64,000 nt of DNA from an uncultured Bacteroidota bacterium (GTDB taxonomy: Bacteria; Bacteroidota; Bacteroidia; Flavobacteriales; Flavobacteriaceae). Within the stretch, counting starts at the first letter, position 1; each line of letters begins with the position of its first letter. Below are positions 19,665 through 29,921 of this stretch, piece by piece. The stretch lies in assembly GCA_902509675.1 (NCBI GenBank), contig CABWYN010000001.1, forward strand, positions 1 to 64,000, in the 5' to 3' direction. The position numbers and the translations under genes were made by a program. The notes under the pieces are model-generated. The model searched no databases and was not told the DNA's origin. It saw only the letters and a program-made list of their open reading frames with translations.

Positions 19665-20683
19665 TGATTACATTAAAAAAATTAGCGGAAGAGCTTAATG
19701 TTTCTATTTCCACCGTTTCTAAGGCTTTAAACGATAGTACTGAGATTAGCACTGAAACAATTAATAAGGTCAAAAATCTTGCAGAAAAATACAACTACAG
19801 ACCTAATAAAGCAGCTCTAAGCTTGAAGAGTAACAGAACACTAACAATTGGTGTTGTTATTCCGGATATTCTAAATAGATTTTATTCTAAGGTTTTAAGT
19901 GGGATTCACGATTCTGCTGATAAAAATGGCTATGATGTGATAACCATCACTACAAATGAATCCATGTTAAAAGAAATTGACAGTTTACAAATTCTTTCAA
20001 GGGGTACTGTAGATGGAGTTATCATAGCCATGTCAGAAGAAACTTTAAACAAAAATGATTATTCACACATCAAGGAGTTTACAATGAAACAAACTCCAAT
20101 AGTTATGTTTGATCGAGTCACCGATAAAATTAACTGTGATAAGGTAATAATTGATGATTTTGATGCAATTTATAATGAGGTTAAAAGTTTAAAAGCTCTA
20201 GGAAGAAAAAAAATTGGATTTATTACTACAATAAATGATTTGAATGTTGGCAAATTCAGGGCTAATGGATTTAGAAAAGCTTCATTTGACTTCTTTAATA
20301 AATTCGATAAAAATCTAATTTTGCGTATTTCAAAGAATCATGATAAACATCAAGAGATTGAAAAGTTTATTAAGAAGAATAAGCCTGATGCAATTATTTC
20401 AGCAGATATTATATGTGGAGTTATTTCAATTAATATAGCCAGAAATTTAAATATAAAAATTCCAGAAAATTTATCAGTTGTTGGTTTCGGGGATAAAACA
20501 ATTTCTGAATATTCATTTCCGAAATTAACCACAATTTATCAGCATGGAAAAGAAATCGGTAACAGATCGGTTGAATTACTAGTTGATAGAATGAATTCCA
20601 AGTGGTACGGATTAAATAAAAATCTAAATACTTATACTACAGACATTATCCCTACTTTGACTATTGGTGGAAGTTCAAAATAA
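19664..20683 (+). CDS. LacI family transcriptional regulator
   Basis: TLKKLAEELNVSISTVSKALNDSTEISTETINKVKNLAEKYNYRPNKAA HTH; periplasmic-binding-like core; 1-nt overlap with the GH3 stop. Confidence 0.95.
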   Translation: MITLKKLAEELNVSISTVSKALNDSTEISTETINKVKNLAEKYNYRPNKAALSLKSNRTLTIGVVIPDILNRFYSKVLSGIHDSADKNGYDVITITTNESMLKEIDSLQILSRGTVDGVIIAMSEETLNKNDYSHIKEFTMKQTPIVMFDRVTDKINCDKVIIDDFDAIYNEVKSLKALGRKKIGFITTINDLNVGKFRANGFRKASFDFFNKFDKNLILRISKNHDKHQEIEKFIKKNKPDAIISADIICGVISINIARNLNIKIPENLSVVGFGDKTISEYSFPKLTTIYQHGKEIGNRSVELLVDRMNSKWYGLNKNLNTYTTDIIPTLTIGGSSK

Positions 20684-21169
20684 ATTAGTGAAATTATCTA
20701 AAAATAATTTTATATAAATTACCAGATAAATTACAGAAATCAAAGCCTTTGAAAATCCGGATATTAGTAGACCTAAAAAGACTCCAATAGCTGCTTTAAA
20801 AGATTTTTTTAAATTTTTATTTAAAAATAATTCTCCAGAAATTGCTCCAATTATTGCTCCAAAGATAATTCCGAATGGAGGAAAAAAAAGTCCTATAACT
20901 GTACCAACTGAAGCGCCAATTATACCGTATTTACTAGCACCAAATTTTTTTGAGGTATATATAGGTATTATGTAATCTAAAATAAAAATACCAAAAGCAA
21001 TGACAAATGTGATAACTAATAATTTATTACTTACTTGAACATTTGAGATATTACTAAATACACATAAGCCAATCCATGAGCTCAAAGGTCCTGGTAAAAC
21101 AGGAATAACACTGCCGATAATTCCGATAATCATTATTGCAAATGATAATATTAAAAAAAATATATCCAT
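20675..21169 (-). CDS. DUF456 family membrane protein
   Basis: IGSVIPVLPGPLSSWIGL and IGASVGTVIGLFFPPFGIIFGAIIGAISGEL typical of DUF456. Confidence 0.85.
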   Translation of the reverse strand: MDIFFLILSFAIMIIGIIGSVIPVLPGPLSSWIGLCVFSNISNVQVSNKLLVITFVIAFGIFILDYIIPIYTSKKFGASKYGIIGASVGTVIGLFFPPFGIIFGAIIGAISGELFLNKNLKKSFKAAIGVFLGLLISGFSKALISVIYLVIYIKLFLDNFTNLF

Positions 21170-21234
21170 ATTCTTGTTAAGATTTTTTTAAATAAATCAA
21201 TTAACTTTATGAAAATATATAATATAAATCTATT

Positions 21235-21717
21235 GTGAGAAAAACTGTATTGATTTTTTCATTTTTTTGCTTTTTTACATGTGATTTAGACTTACAGATA
21301 AGTAAAAAAATTTCGGTCGAAGAATTTGTTGATGAGGAAATGAAATCTTTTAATTGGTCACAAGTTGATCAATTTCCGCTTTTTGAAAACTGTCTGGAAA
21401 TTTCTGAAATTAGTAAAAAAAACACATGTTTTATTTCAACAATTTCAGATAGTTTACGTTTGAACTTTTTGAAAAACAACTTAGTTCTAAACAGAACTTT
21501 GGTCGATACAGTCAATATTAAATTTAAAGTAAACAAAAAGGGAATAGTAGCAATAGAAGATATTGAAATTGGAGATAAAATTATTTCTTATAAACAAATA
21601 GTTAATCGGTCTTTTACCAATACTATAGCTAATCTACCAAAATTATATCCTGCTATAAAACGAGGGCAGGAAGTTGACGTAACTTTTAATTTACCAATCC
21701 TAATATCAACGGAATAG
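21235..21717 (+). CDS. Putative TonB C-terminal-like (energy transducer-type) lipoprotein, GTG start
   Basis: Lipobox FFTC; VDQFPLFENCLEI...VNIKFKVNKKGIVAIEDI...LPKLYPAIKRGQEVDVTFNLPI. Confidence 0.6.
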   Translation: MRKTVLIFSFFCFFTCDLDLQISKKISVEEFVDEEMKSFNWSQVDQFPLFENCLEISEISKKNTCFISTISDSLRLNFLKNNLVLNRTLVDTVNIKFKVNKKGIVAIEDIEIGDKIISYKQIVNRSFTNTIANLPKLYPAIKRGQEVDVTFNLPILISTE

Positions 21718-21724
21718 ATAAAAT

Positions 21725-22273
21725 ATGACGGATAAAATTATTTTAGGAATTGACCCTGGAACAACAATTATGGGTTTTGGAATTATAAAGGTAAAAGAAA
21801 GAAAGATGACCTTAATAATGATGAACGAATTGAATCTGACCAAGTATAAGGATCATTATTTAAAATTAAAATTAGTATTTGAAAGAACTATATCTCTGAT
21901 TGAAGGGTATAGTCCAGATGAAATAGCTATAGAGGCGCCATTTTTTGGTAAAAATGTTCAAAGTATGCTAAAACTGGGCAGGGCTCAAGGAGTAGCCATG
22001 GCAGCCGGTCTTTCAAGGGAGATACCGATAACAGAATATTCTCCTAAAAAAATTAAAATGGCTATAACCGGCAATGGTAATGCTAGTAAAGAACAAGTTG
22101 CTAAAATGCTTCAAAATCTATTAAGTATTAAAGAATTACCGAAGAATCTTGATTCAACCGACGGTTTAGCCGCTGCAGTATGTCATTTTTATAATTCAAA
22201 TAATAGTCTTGGAGGAGAAAAATACTCTGGATGGTCAAGTTTTATAAAAAAAAATAAAGATAAAATAAGATAG
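21725..22273 (+). CDS. ruvC: Crossover junction endodeoxyribonuclease RuvC
   Basis: ILGIDPGTTIMGFGII, IEAPFFGKNVQSMLKLGRAQGVAMAA, DSTDGLAAAVCH. Confidence 0.96.
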   Translation: MTDKIILGIDPGTTIMGFGIIKVKERKMTLIMMNELNLTKYKDHYLKLKLVFERTISLIEGYSPDEIAIEAPFFGKNVQSMLKLGRAQGVAMAAGLSREIPITEYSPKKIKMAITGNGNASKEQVAKMLQNLLSIKELPKNLDSTDGLAAAVCHFYNSNNSLGGEKYSGWSSFIKKNKDKIR

Positions 22274-22275
22274 TT

Positions 22276-23400
22276 ATAGCAAGTATTTATATTCACATAC
22301 CATTTTGTAAAAAAGCATGTCATTATTGTGATTACCATTTTTCTACCACTCTAAAATCAAAAGATTCAATAATCCAGTCCATATGTGATGAAATTAAATT
22401 ACGATCATCAGAATTTAGTGATTCTATCGATTCAATTTACTTTGGGGGAGGAACTCCTTCAATTTTGAGTAATAAAAACATTTCATTAATTATGAATACA
22501 CTTAATGAAATGTTTAATATTTCATCTGATGCTGAAATTACCATTGAATGCAACCCTGATGATATAAACTCTGAAAAAATTAAATTTTGGAAAACAAACA
22601 AAATAAATAGGGTTAGTCTTGGAATACAATCTTTTGATGATAGTGATCTTAAATTAATGAATAGGTCTCATAATTCACAGCAAGCATTACTTTCCTTAGA
22701 TCTGATTAAGAAAAATTTTGAAAATTATTCTATAGATTTAATGTATGGAATTCCAAATTCCTCTTTTGATCAATGGAAAAAAAATCTTGAAATATTGACA
22801 AGAAATAATATTCCTCATTTATCTACTTATGCTTTGACAGTTGAGCCTAAAACAGCTTTAAAAAAATTAATTGAAAATAAAAAAATTGATAAAATAAGTG
22901 AATCAAATCAGAGAATTCAATATGATTATACTTTTAAAAATTTGTCTGCACTTGGTTATATTAATTATGAGTTTTCTAGTTACTCAAAACCTGGGTACGA
23001 ATGTCAAAATAATTTAGGGTATTGGGATAGGAAAAAATATTTTGGTTTTGGCCCTTCTGCTCACTCTTTTGACGGAAAGAAAAGGAAATGGAACATTAGT
23101 AATAATCAGCTATTTCAAGAAAGTATAAAAAATAAACAGTTACCTCAAAAATCTGAAGAATTAGTGGATAAAGACATATACAATGAAATTATAATGATCG
23201 GTTTACGTAGATCAACAGGAATTAATATTGATAAATTAAAAGGTATGTTTAATGAAAAATATATTAATCATTTTTTAAGAGAAATATCTCCAAAAATTAA
23301 ACAAGGAATTTTGGTAAAAAAAGTCAATAAAATTCATACTTCTGAGAACTATAAATTTATGACTGACGGTATAGCTTCTGATTTATTTATAACAGATTAG
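22276..23400 (+). CDS. hemW: HemW (radical SAM, oxygen-independent coproporphyrinogen III oxidase-like) with non-canonical start
   Basis: Upstream in-frame IASIYIHIPFCKKACHYCDYHFS (CxxxCxxC) plus YFGGGTPS; no ATG/GTG/TTG between the in-frame stop at 22261 and the radical-SAM motif; ATA aligns with the usual initiator. Confidence 0.88.
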   Translation: MASIYIHIPFCKKACHYCDYHFSTTLKSKDSIIQSICDEIKLRSSEFSDSIDSIYFGGGTPSILSNKNISLIMNTLNEMFNISSDAEITIECNPDDINSEKIKFWKTNKINRVSLGIQSFDDSDLKLMNRSHNSQQALLSLDLIKKNFENYSIDLMYGIPNSSFDQWKKNLEILTRNNIPHLSTYALTVEPKTALKKLIENKKIDKISESNQRIQYDYTFKNLSALGYINYEFSSYSKPGYECQNNLGYWDRKKYFGFGPSAHSFDGKKRKWNISNNQLFQESIKNKQLPQKSEELVDKDIYNEIIMIGLRRSTGINIDKLKGMFNEKYINHFLREISPKIKQGILVKKVNKIHTSENYKFMTDGIASDLFITD

Positions 23401-23450
23401 TTAATAATGATTAATTAAAAAAAACATTATCTTAAAGTAAATTTTATTTT

Positions 23451-24356
23451 ATGGAATGGAAAGGGGTTATGCCAGCAATTACTACAAAATTCAATTCTAA
23501 GAATCAGTTAGACTTAAATTTATTTAATAAGAACTTAAGTTTTCAGATTGATTCAGGTGTTGACGCTATTGTACTAGCGGGTTCGTTAGGAGAAGCAAGT
23601 ACTTTATCTCAGAAGGAGAAGAATATTTTAACGGATAATACTGTACAGCTTGTTGAGGGTCGAGTTCCGATAGTGGTTAATATAGCTGAGCAAACAACAC
23701 ATGAAGCGATTAAGTGTGCTGAAGATGCTGAAAAATTTGGTGCTCGAGGCTTAATGGTATTACCTCCAATGAGATATAAGTCTGGCAGAAATGAAACAAT
23801 CGATTATTTTAAGTCCATAGCAAACTCAACAAGTCTACCTATAATGATTTACAATAATCCTGTTGATTATGGGATAGAAGTAACTTTGGACATGTTTAAT
23901 GAACTATTAAAATGTAAAAATATTAAAGCTGTAAAAGAGTCAACAAGAGATATTTCAAATATTACCAGATTGAAAAATAGTTTTGGGTCAAGGTTGAAAA
24001 TTATGACGGGCGTTGATACAATTGCTTTAGAAAGCCTATTGATGGGAGCTGATGGGTGGATAGCCGGTCTTGTTTGCGCATTCCCGCAAGAGACTGTCGC
24101 AATTTATAAACTACAGAAAATCGGAAAAATTAAAGAAGCAATTGAGATATATAGATGGTTTCTTCCTTTACTGGAACTTGATATAAATCCAAAGCTTGTT
24201 CAAAATATTAAATTAGCTGAATCTATTCTAAAAATTGGTTCAGAATACGTAAGATTACCTAGAAAACCTCTTAGTGGAACTGAAAGAGAAAATGTTTTGA
24301 ATATAATAAATGTGGGGATTAAAAATAGGCCTGATTTGTCGAACTATAAATATTAA
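23451..24356 (+). CDS. DapA/DHDPS family lyase, probable 1-pyrroline-4-hydroxy-2-carboxylate deaminase
   Basis: GSLGEASTLSQKEK, MIYNNPVDYGI, Schiff-base VKESTRD; clustered with KGSA dehydrogenase and Hyp epimerase. Confidence 0.82.
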   Translation: MEWKGVMPAITTKFNSKNQLDLNLFNKNLSFQIDSGVDAIVLAGSLGEASTLSQKEKNILTDNTVQLVEGRVPIVVNIAEQTTHEAIKCAEDAEKFGARGLMVLPPMRYKSGRNETIDYFKSIANSTSLPIMIYNNPVDYGIEVTLDMFNELLKCKNIKAVKESTRDISNITRLKNSFGSRLKIMTGVDTIALESLLMGADGWIAGLVCAFPQETVAIYKLQKIGKIKEAIEIYRWFLPLLELDINPKLVQNIKLAESILKIGSEYVRLPRKPLSGTERENVLNIINVGIKNRPDLSNYKY

Positions 24357-24358
24357 TT

Positions 24359-25960
24359 ATGATTACTGGTAAAAATTATATTGGCGCAGATTTGTCCTCA
24401 GATTCAACGGTAAGTTTTAAAACATTTAACCCCTTATTGAATATTGAAAATAAAACAACTTTCTTTGAAGCAAGTGACTCTGAAATACAAAAAGCAACGA
24501 AACTTGCACATGATGCATTTAGAGTCTTTAAACTGGTTTCAGCAAAGCAGAGATCAGAATTTTTAATACAAATTTCTGAGGAATTAAAATCAATTTCTGA
24601 TGATATCATAAACATATATTGTTCTGAAACAGGATTGCCAGAAGGTAGATGTAAGGGGGAATTAGGAAGAACAATAAATCAACTCTTAAGCTTTGCCACC
24701 CTACTAAAAGAAGGCAGTTATCAAGAGGTCTCAATTGACACCCCACTTCCAGAGAGAAAGCCGATGCCAAAACCTGACTTAAGAAAAATGTTAATGCCAA
24801 TAGGCCCTGTTTTAGTTTTTGGAGCAAGTAATTTCCCACTAGCTTATTCAACTGCCGGAGGAGATACAGCTTCTGCTCTTGCGGCTGGATGTCCTGTTAT
24901 TTTAAAATCACATCCAATGCATGCGGGAACAGGTGAAGTAGTATCATCTGCAATTATTCGAGCAGCTAAAAAAACAAACATGCCTAATGGCGTTTTTTCT
25001 AATTTGAATAGTAAAGGAATCGAAGTTGGAGTTAAGTTGGTAAACAACTCTTATGTCAAGGCGGTTGGTTTTACAGGAAGTTTAAAAGGAGGTAGAGCAA
25101 TATATGACTTAGCCTCACAGAGATCTCATCCTATTCCAGTTTTTGCCGAGATGGGAAGTGTTAATCCAGTTTTGATTTTTCCTAAAAAACTACAAAAAGA
25201 ATATAGCGAATTAGCCATCCAATATGCTAAATCAATTACTGTAGGATCTGGACAGTTTTGTACAAATCCGGGTATTATAATTTCTTTTAAATCAGATTAT
25301 TTTGATTTATTTATAAACAAATTAGTTCAAGAAATTCAAGAAATATCTCCCTCTTGTATGCTACATCCTAACATCTATAATTCATATAATTTAGGTCTAC
25401 AAAAAATTAAAAAAAATAAAAATGTTTCTGAACTAACAAGTTACAGTGATAAGTATGAAAATAACTTCCCAAGGCATGTTATTTCACGGGTAAGTGCTGA
25501 AAAATTCATTGAAGACAAATGCTTACAGCATGAAATATTCGGTCCTTGCTCTTTAATTATAACCTGTCAAGATGAAGAGGAAATCCTAAAGGTAATAGAA
25601 TCTTTAGATGGTCAGTTAACGGGTACAATATTAGCTCAAGATCATGACACATTTTTATCTCAACAAATAATCGACACATTTGAATTAAAAGTGGGTAGAA
25701 TCATTTTTAACGGGGTGCCAACAGGAGTTGAGGTTTGTTCTTCAATGACTCATGGAGGACCATATCCTGCTTCTACCGATAGTAGATTCACAGCAGTAGG
25801 AATCAATTCCATAAAGAGATGGTTGAGACCTGTAAGCTATCAAGATTTTCCTCAAAGTTTACTCCCTGATGAACTAAAAAACGATAACCCTTTAAATATT
25901 AATCGTATTATAGATGGAGTTGTAACCAGAGAAGGCGATTCTCATTTTGAAAATACATAA
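24359..25960 (+). CDS. NADP-type aldehyde dehydrogenase, probable 2,5-dioxovalerate (alpha-ketoglutarate semialdehyde) dehydrogenase
   Basis: GPVLVFGASNFPLAYSTAGGDTASALAAGCPVILKSHPMHAGT, GFTGSLKGGRA, EMGSVNP, VGSGQFCTNPG. Confidence 0.87.
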   Translation: MITGKNYIGADLSSDSTVSFKTFNPLLNIENKTTFFEASDSEIQKATKLAHDAFRVFKLVSAKQRSEFLIQISEELKSISDDIINIYCSETGLPEGRCKGELGRTINQLLSFATLLKEGSYQEVSIDTPLPERKPMPKPDLRKMLMPIGPVLVFGASNFPLAYSTAGGDTASALAAGCPVILKSHPMHAGTGEVVSSAIIRAAKKTNMPNGVFSNLNSKGIEVGVKLVNNSYVKAVGFTGSLKGGRAIYDLASQRSHPIPVFAEMGSVNPVLIFPKKLQKEYSELAIQYAKSITVGSGQFCTNPGIIISFKSDYFDLFINKLVQEIQEISPSCMLHPNIYNSYNLGLQKIKKNKNVSELTSYSDKYENNFPRHVISRVSAEKFIEDKCLQHEIFGPCSLIITCQDEEEILKVIESLDGQLTGTILAQDHDTFLSQQIIDTFELKVGRIIFNGVPTGVEVCSSMTHGGPYPASTDSRFTAVGINSIKRWLRPVSYQDFPQSLLPDELKNDNPLNINRIIDGVVTREGDSHFENT

Positions 25961-25964
25961 CCCT

Positions 25965-27671
25965 ATGAAATACAGTTATTTTTTTGTGTTAATTTTTATT
26001 TGTTCCTGTAATACAAATGAACAAAATCTTGAGGCTATTATACAGGAATATCAAAATTATGAGAGCTATGATAATGAGGAATATCCTTTGGGAAATTTTT
26101 CATCAGAATATTTTAAAAGTGAAAAGGAATTCGCAGAAAATATTCTGTTAAAATTATCAAAGATCGATACTGATAAATTGGATGAAAATGATAATATTTC
26201 CTATGAATTACTTTCGTTTGTTCTGAATGATGTAATTGCTTATTATGATTTCGAAAGATTTCTTAATCCTCTTCTTTCAGACTCTGGCTTTCATAGTAGT
26301 TTGGTCTATAATGTCCGTCCTTTATATAATTATAATCAGGTGAAAAGTTATTTAAATAAGCTAAATGCAATCCCAAATTATGTAGATCAATATTTACCAC
26401 TAATTAGTGAAGGATTAGAAAAAGGTGTATCACAACCTCTAGTTATATTTAACGGTTATGAATCAACTTATAATGACCATATTACTGATAATTATGAATC
26501 AAACTATTTTTATTCCCCGTTTAAAAACTTGCCAAAAGATCTTTCTGAAAATCAAAAGGATTCAGTATTAATTGAAGCTAAAAAAGTGATTGAAAAAAAT
26601 GTTGTTCCTCAATTTAGAAGAATAAAGGGCTTTTTTGAAAATGAATATTATCCAAATACGCGAACTGCTATTGGGGTTTCTGAAACACCAAGGGGTTCCC
26701 GGTTCTATCAGGACAGAATTAACTACTATACGACAAGTAAAACATATACGGCTGAAAAAATTCATCAAATTGGCTTAAGTGAAGTAGATAGAATTAAAAA
26801 AGAAATGATTAAAATCATTGAAGAATTAAATTTTCAAGGTTCTTTTGATGATTTTTTTAAATTTTTAAGAACCGATGATCAGTTTTATGCAACTACTCCA
26901 AAAGAGCTACTTATGTATGCAAGGGATATTTCTAAAAGAGCCGACGAACAGCTTCCAAGATTTTTTAAAACACTTCCAAGAAAACCTTATGGAGTTGCGC
27001 CAGTACCAGATGCGATTGCTCCAAAATATACTGGTGGTAGATATGTAGGCACTTCAAAAAACAGCTCCGAACCTGGTTACTATTGGGTTAACACCTATGA
27101 CTTGAAAAGTAGAACTTTATACACTATTCCGGCACTAACTGTTCATGAGGCAGTTCCAGGTCATCACCTTCAAAGTGCTCTAAATAATGAATTAGGCGAT
27201 AGTATTCCAAGATTCAGAAGAAATCTATATTTATCTGCATACGGAGAAGGCTGGGGTTTATACACTGAGTTTTTAGCTGATGAAATGGGTATTTACACAA
27301 CACTCTACGAAAAATTTGGCAAATTCACTTATGAGATGTGGAGAGCATGTAGATTAGTAGTTGACACAGGAATACACGCAAAAGGATGGACACGTGAACA
27401 GGCAGTAAATTATATGTCTAGCAATACAGCATTATCTATGCATGAGGTTAATACTGAAATTGACAGATATATTTCATGGCCAGGCCAGGCATTGTCTTAT
27501 AAAATTGGTGAGCTAAAAATAAGAGAATTAAGAAAAATGGCAGAAAATAAATTGAATGAAAAATTTGATGTAAGAGAATTCCACGAGATAATCTTGGAAT
27601 ATGGAACGGTCACTCTATCGATTCTGGAAAGAAGAATTAATAATTATATACTTAAAAATATCAATGAGTAA
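25965..27671 (+). CDS. DUF885 family lipoprotein, putative metallopeptidase
   Basis: Lipobox FICSC; TVHEAVPGHHLQSAL, SAYGEGWGLYTEFLADEMG; start at internal MKYSYFF. Confidence 0.88.
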   Translation: MKYSYFFVLIFICSCNTNEQNLEAIIQEYQNYESYDNEEYPLGNFSSEYFKSEKEFAENILLKLSKIDTDKLDENDNISYELLSFVLNDVIAYYDFERFLNPLLSDSGFHSSLVYNVRPLYNYNQVKSYLNKLNAIPNYVDQYLPLISEGLEKGVSQPLVIFNGYESTYNDHITDNYESNYFYSPFKNLPKDLSENQKDSVLIEAKKVIEKNVVPQFRRIKGFFENEYYPNTRTAIGVSETPRGSRFYQDRINYYTTSKTYTAEKIHQIGLSEVDRIKKEMIKIIEELNFQGSFDDFFKFLRTDDQFYATTPKELLMYARDISKRADEQLPRFFKTLPRKPYGVAPVPDAIAPKYTGGRYVGTSKNSSEPGYYWVNTYDLKSRTLYTIPALTVHEAVPGHHLQSALNNELGDSIPRFRRNLYLSAYGEGWGLYTEFLADEMGIYTTLYEKFGKFTYEMWRACRLVVDTGIHAKGWTREQAVNYMSSNTALSMHEVNTEIDRYISWPGQALSYKIGELKIRELRKMAENKLNEKFDVREFHEIILEYGTVTLSILERRINNYILKNINE

Positions 27672-28671
27672 ACATACTTTTGATTGTATTGATGCACATA
27701 CTTGTGGAAATCCAGTAAGATTGATCTTGACCGAGAATCCCAAACTTATTGGTAAAACCATGAGTGAAAAAAGATTAGATTTTTTAACTAATCATGATTG
27801 GATTAGAAAGTCACTAATGTTTGAACCCAGAGGTCATGATATGATGAGTGGAGGTATGATATATCCTGCAGAAAATCCATTAAATGATTTTTCAATTTTA
27901 TTTTTAGAGACATCTGGGTGTTTGCCTATGTGTGGTCATGGTACAATTGGAATAGTAACAATTGTTCTTGAAGAAAAAATCATCAAACCAAAGGTTGAAG
28001 GAATTTTAAAAATTGAAGTTCCTGCAGGAATAATTCATGTCAATTATAAAATAAAAAATGAAAAAGTTGAGTGGGTAGAGATAAGGAATGTTCATAGCTA
28101 TTTAGCTGCACAAGATTTGACAATTGTTTCTGATAATTTAGGTGAAATAAAATTTGATGTTTCATATGGTGGAAATTTTTATGCCATAATTGATAATCAA
28201 GAAAATTATGCTGGTCTTAAAAATTACAAGGCTGAACAGCTAATTTCGTACTCGCGTGAAATCAGAGATAAGATTAATAAAAAATATAAAAATAAATTTA
28301 TTCACACTATTGATAAATCAATAAGAGATGTATCTCATATTTTGTGGACAGGTCAAGTGATCGATAATGATTCTTCGTCAAGAAATGCTGTGTTTTACGG
28401 AGATAAAGCAATTGACAGATCCCCATGTGGCACAGGTAGTTCTGCTAGGATGGCACAATTATTTGCACAGAAAAAACTAAAGGTTGATGAGGATTTTATT
28501 CATGAAAGTTACATCGGATCAAAATTTACGTGTAGAATTGAAAAATCTTCTAAAATTAATAATATAAATGGTATTTCTCCCGTAATTAGAGGTTGGGCTA
28601 AAATCTATGGCTATAACAAAATAATTGTTGATAGTTCAGATCCTTTTTATAAAGGATTCCAAGTAATATAA
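27664..28671 (+). CDS. Proline racemase family, probable 4-hydroxyproline 2-epimerase
   Basis: FDCIDAHTCGNPVRLI; both catalytic cysteines in LPMCGHGTIG and SPCGTGSSARMA; start at MSKHTF. Confidence 0.9.
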   Translation: MSKHTFDCIDAHTCGNPVRLILTENPKLIGKTMSEKRLDFLTNHDWIRKSLMFEPRGHDMMSGGMIYPAENPLNDFSILFLETSGCLPMCGHGTIGIVTIVLEEKIIKPKVEGILKIEVPAGIIHVNYKIKNEKVEWVEIRNVHSYLAAQDLTIVSDNLGEIKFDVSYGGNFYAIIDNQENYAGLKNYKAEQLISYSREIRDKINKKYKNKFIHTIDKSIRDVSHILWTGQVIDNDSSSRNAVFYGDKAIDRSPCGTGSSARMAQLFAQKKLKVDEDFIHESYIGSKFTCRIEKSSKINNINGISPVIRGWAKIYGYNKIIVDSSDPFYKGFQVI

Positions 28672-28673
28672 AT

Positions 28674-29921
28674 ATGTCTAAAAAGGTATTAATCGTTGGA
28701 GGTGGAATTATTGGAATATGCTCAGCATATTTTTTAAAAAAAGAAGGCTTCGACGTAACAATAGTCGATAAGTCGGGAATGAATGCTGGAGCTTCTTACA
28801 TTAACGCTGGCTATTTATCTCCTGGACACATTATTCCTTTGGCATCACCAGGTGTAATTTCTCAAGGTCTTAAGTGGATGTTTGACTCTTCAAGTCCATT
28901 TTACATTCAACCTAGATTAAATACAGCATTTGTTAAATGGTTATATGCTTTTAATAAATCATGTACTGAAAAGAATGTAAAAAATTCAATTAAGCCTATT
29001 ATTGATCTTTCTGTTTTTAGTCAAAAACTTCTAGATCAGATCAAGTCAGAAAACCAAATGTCATTTCATTACGAAAAAAAAGGTTTAATGATGTTGTGTA
29101 AATCTGAAAAGCACCTTAAAAAGGAAGAGGAGGTAGTAAAAAGAGCTGTTGAAAGTGGTTTAAGTGCTAAAATGTTAAGCCCTCAAGATATAAAACTAAT
29201 TGAACCCAACATCAAAATTGATACAATTGGGGCTGCATACTTTAAATCTGATCATCACACAACACCAGGTGAATTAATTTTAGAACTAAAAAAATTCATC
29301 ACTGAAAACGGGGTAAAATGTTTAAAAAACACCGAAATTGAAAGTTTTGATATAGACAGAGATAGGATAAAATCTGTTACCGTTTCTGGAAAAAGTGTAA
29401 AATTTGACGAATATGTTTTATCAGCTGGAACCTGGACATCAGAAATATGTAAGAAGTTAGGGTTTGAATTACTTTTACAGGCTGGAAAAGGATATAGTAT
29501 CAATCATCATAAAGAAACTGGATTAACTTGTCCTGCAATTTTAGTTGAAGCTAAATGTGCTGTTACTCCAATGAATGGATTTTCTAGGTTTTCGGGAACA
29601 ATGGAAATCTCGTCAATTAATAATAAATTAAGGATGAATAGAGTAAATGCCATAGCCGATTCTGTTGAATCATTTTATCCGTCAATTAAAATTTCAGAAA
29701 CAGAAAGAAATAATGCAGGTTTTGGATTTCGTCCGATTTCAGCTGATGGTTTACCTTATATCGGCAGAACAAACAAATTAAAAAATGTCACAATAGCGAC
29801 TGGTCATGGAATGATGGGTTGGAGTATGAGCACAGGAACAGGAAAGATTATTTCAGAAATAATTTCTGACAAAAAAACCTCAATAGACATTGATAGATTT
29901 AATCCAAACAGGAAATTTTAA
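28674..29921 (+). CDS. FAD-dependent D-amino acid (D-hydroxyproline) oxidoreductase, DadA-like
   Basis: VLIVGGGIIGICSAYFLKKEGFDVTIVDK; GFRPISADGLPYIGRT; GHGMMGWSMSTGTGK. Confidence 0.88.
   Translation: MSKKVLIVGGGIIGICSAYFLKKEGFDVTIVDKSGMNAGASYINAGYLSPGHIIPLASPGVISQGLKWMFDSSSPFYIQPRLNTAFVKWLYAFNKSCTEKNVKNSIKPIIDLSVFSQKLLDQIKSENQMSFHYEKKGLMMLCKSEKHLKKEEEVVKRAVESGLSAKMLSPQDIKLIEPNIKIDTIGAAYFKSDHHTTPGELILELKKFITENGVKCLKNTEIESFDIDRDRIKSVTVSGKSVKFDEYVLSAGTWTSEICKKLGFELLLQAGKGYSINHHKETGLTCPAILVEAKCAVTPMNGFSRFSGTMEISSINNKLRMNRVNAIADSVESFYPSIKISETERNNAGFGFRPISADGLPYIGRTNKLKNVTIATGHGMMGWSMSTGTGKIISEIISDKKTSIDIDRFNPNRKF

Noticed and set aside
17397-20683. Whether the locus is a complete, novel PUL type
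   Set aside because: GH16 + GH3 + SusCD + SGBP is consistent with known laminarin-type loci in marine flavobacteria; only the modular and regulatory details seem worth follow-up.
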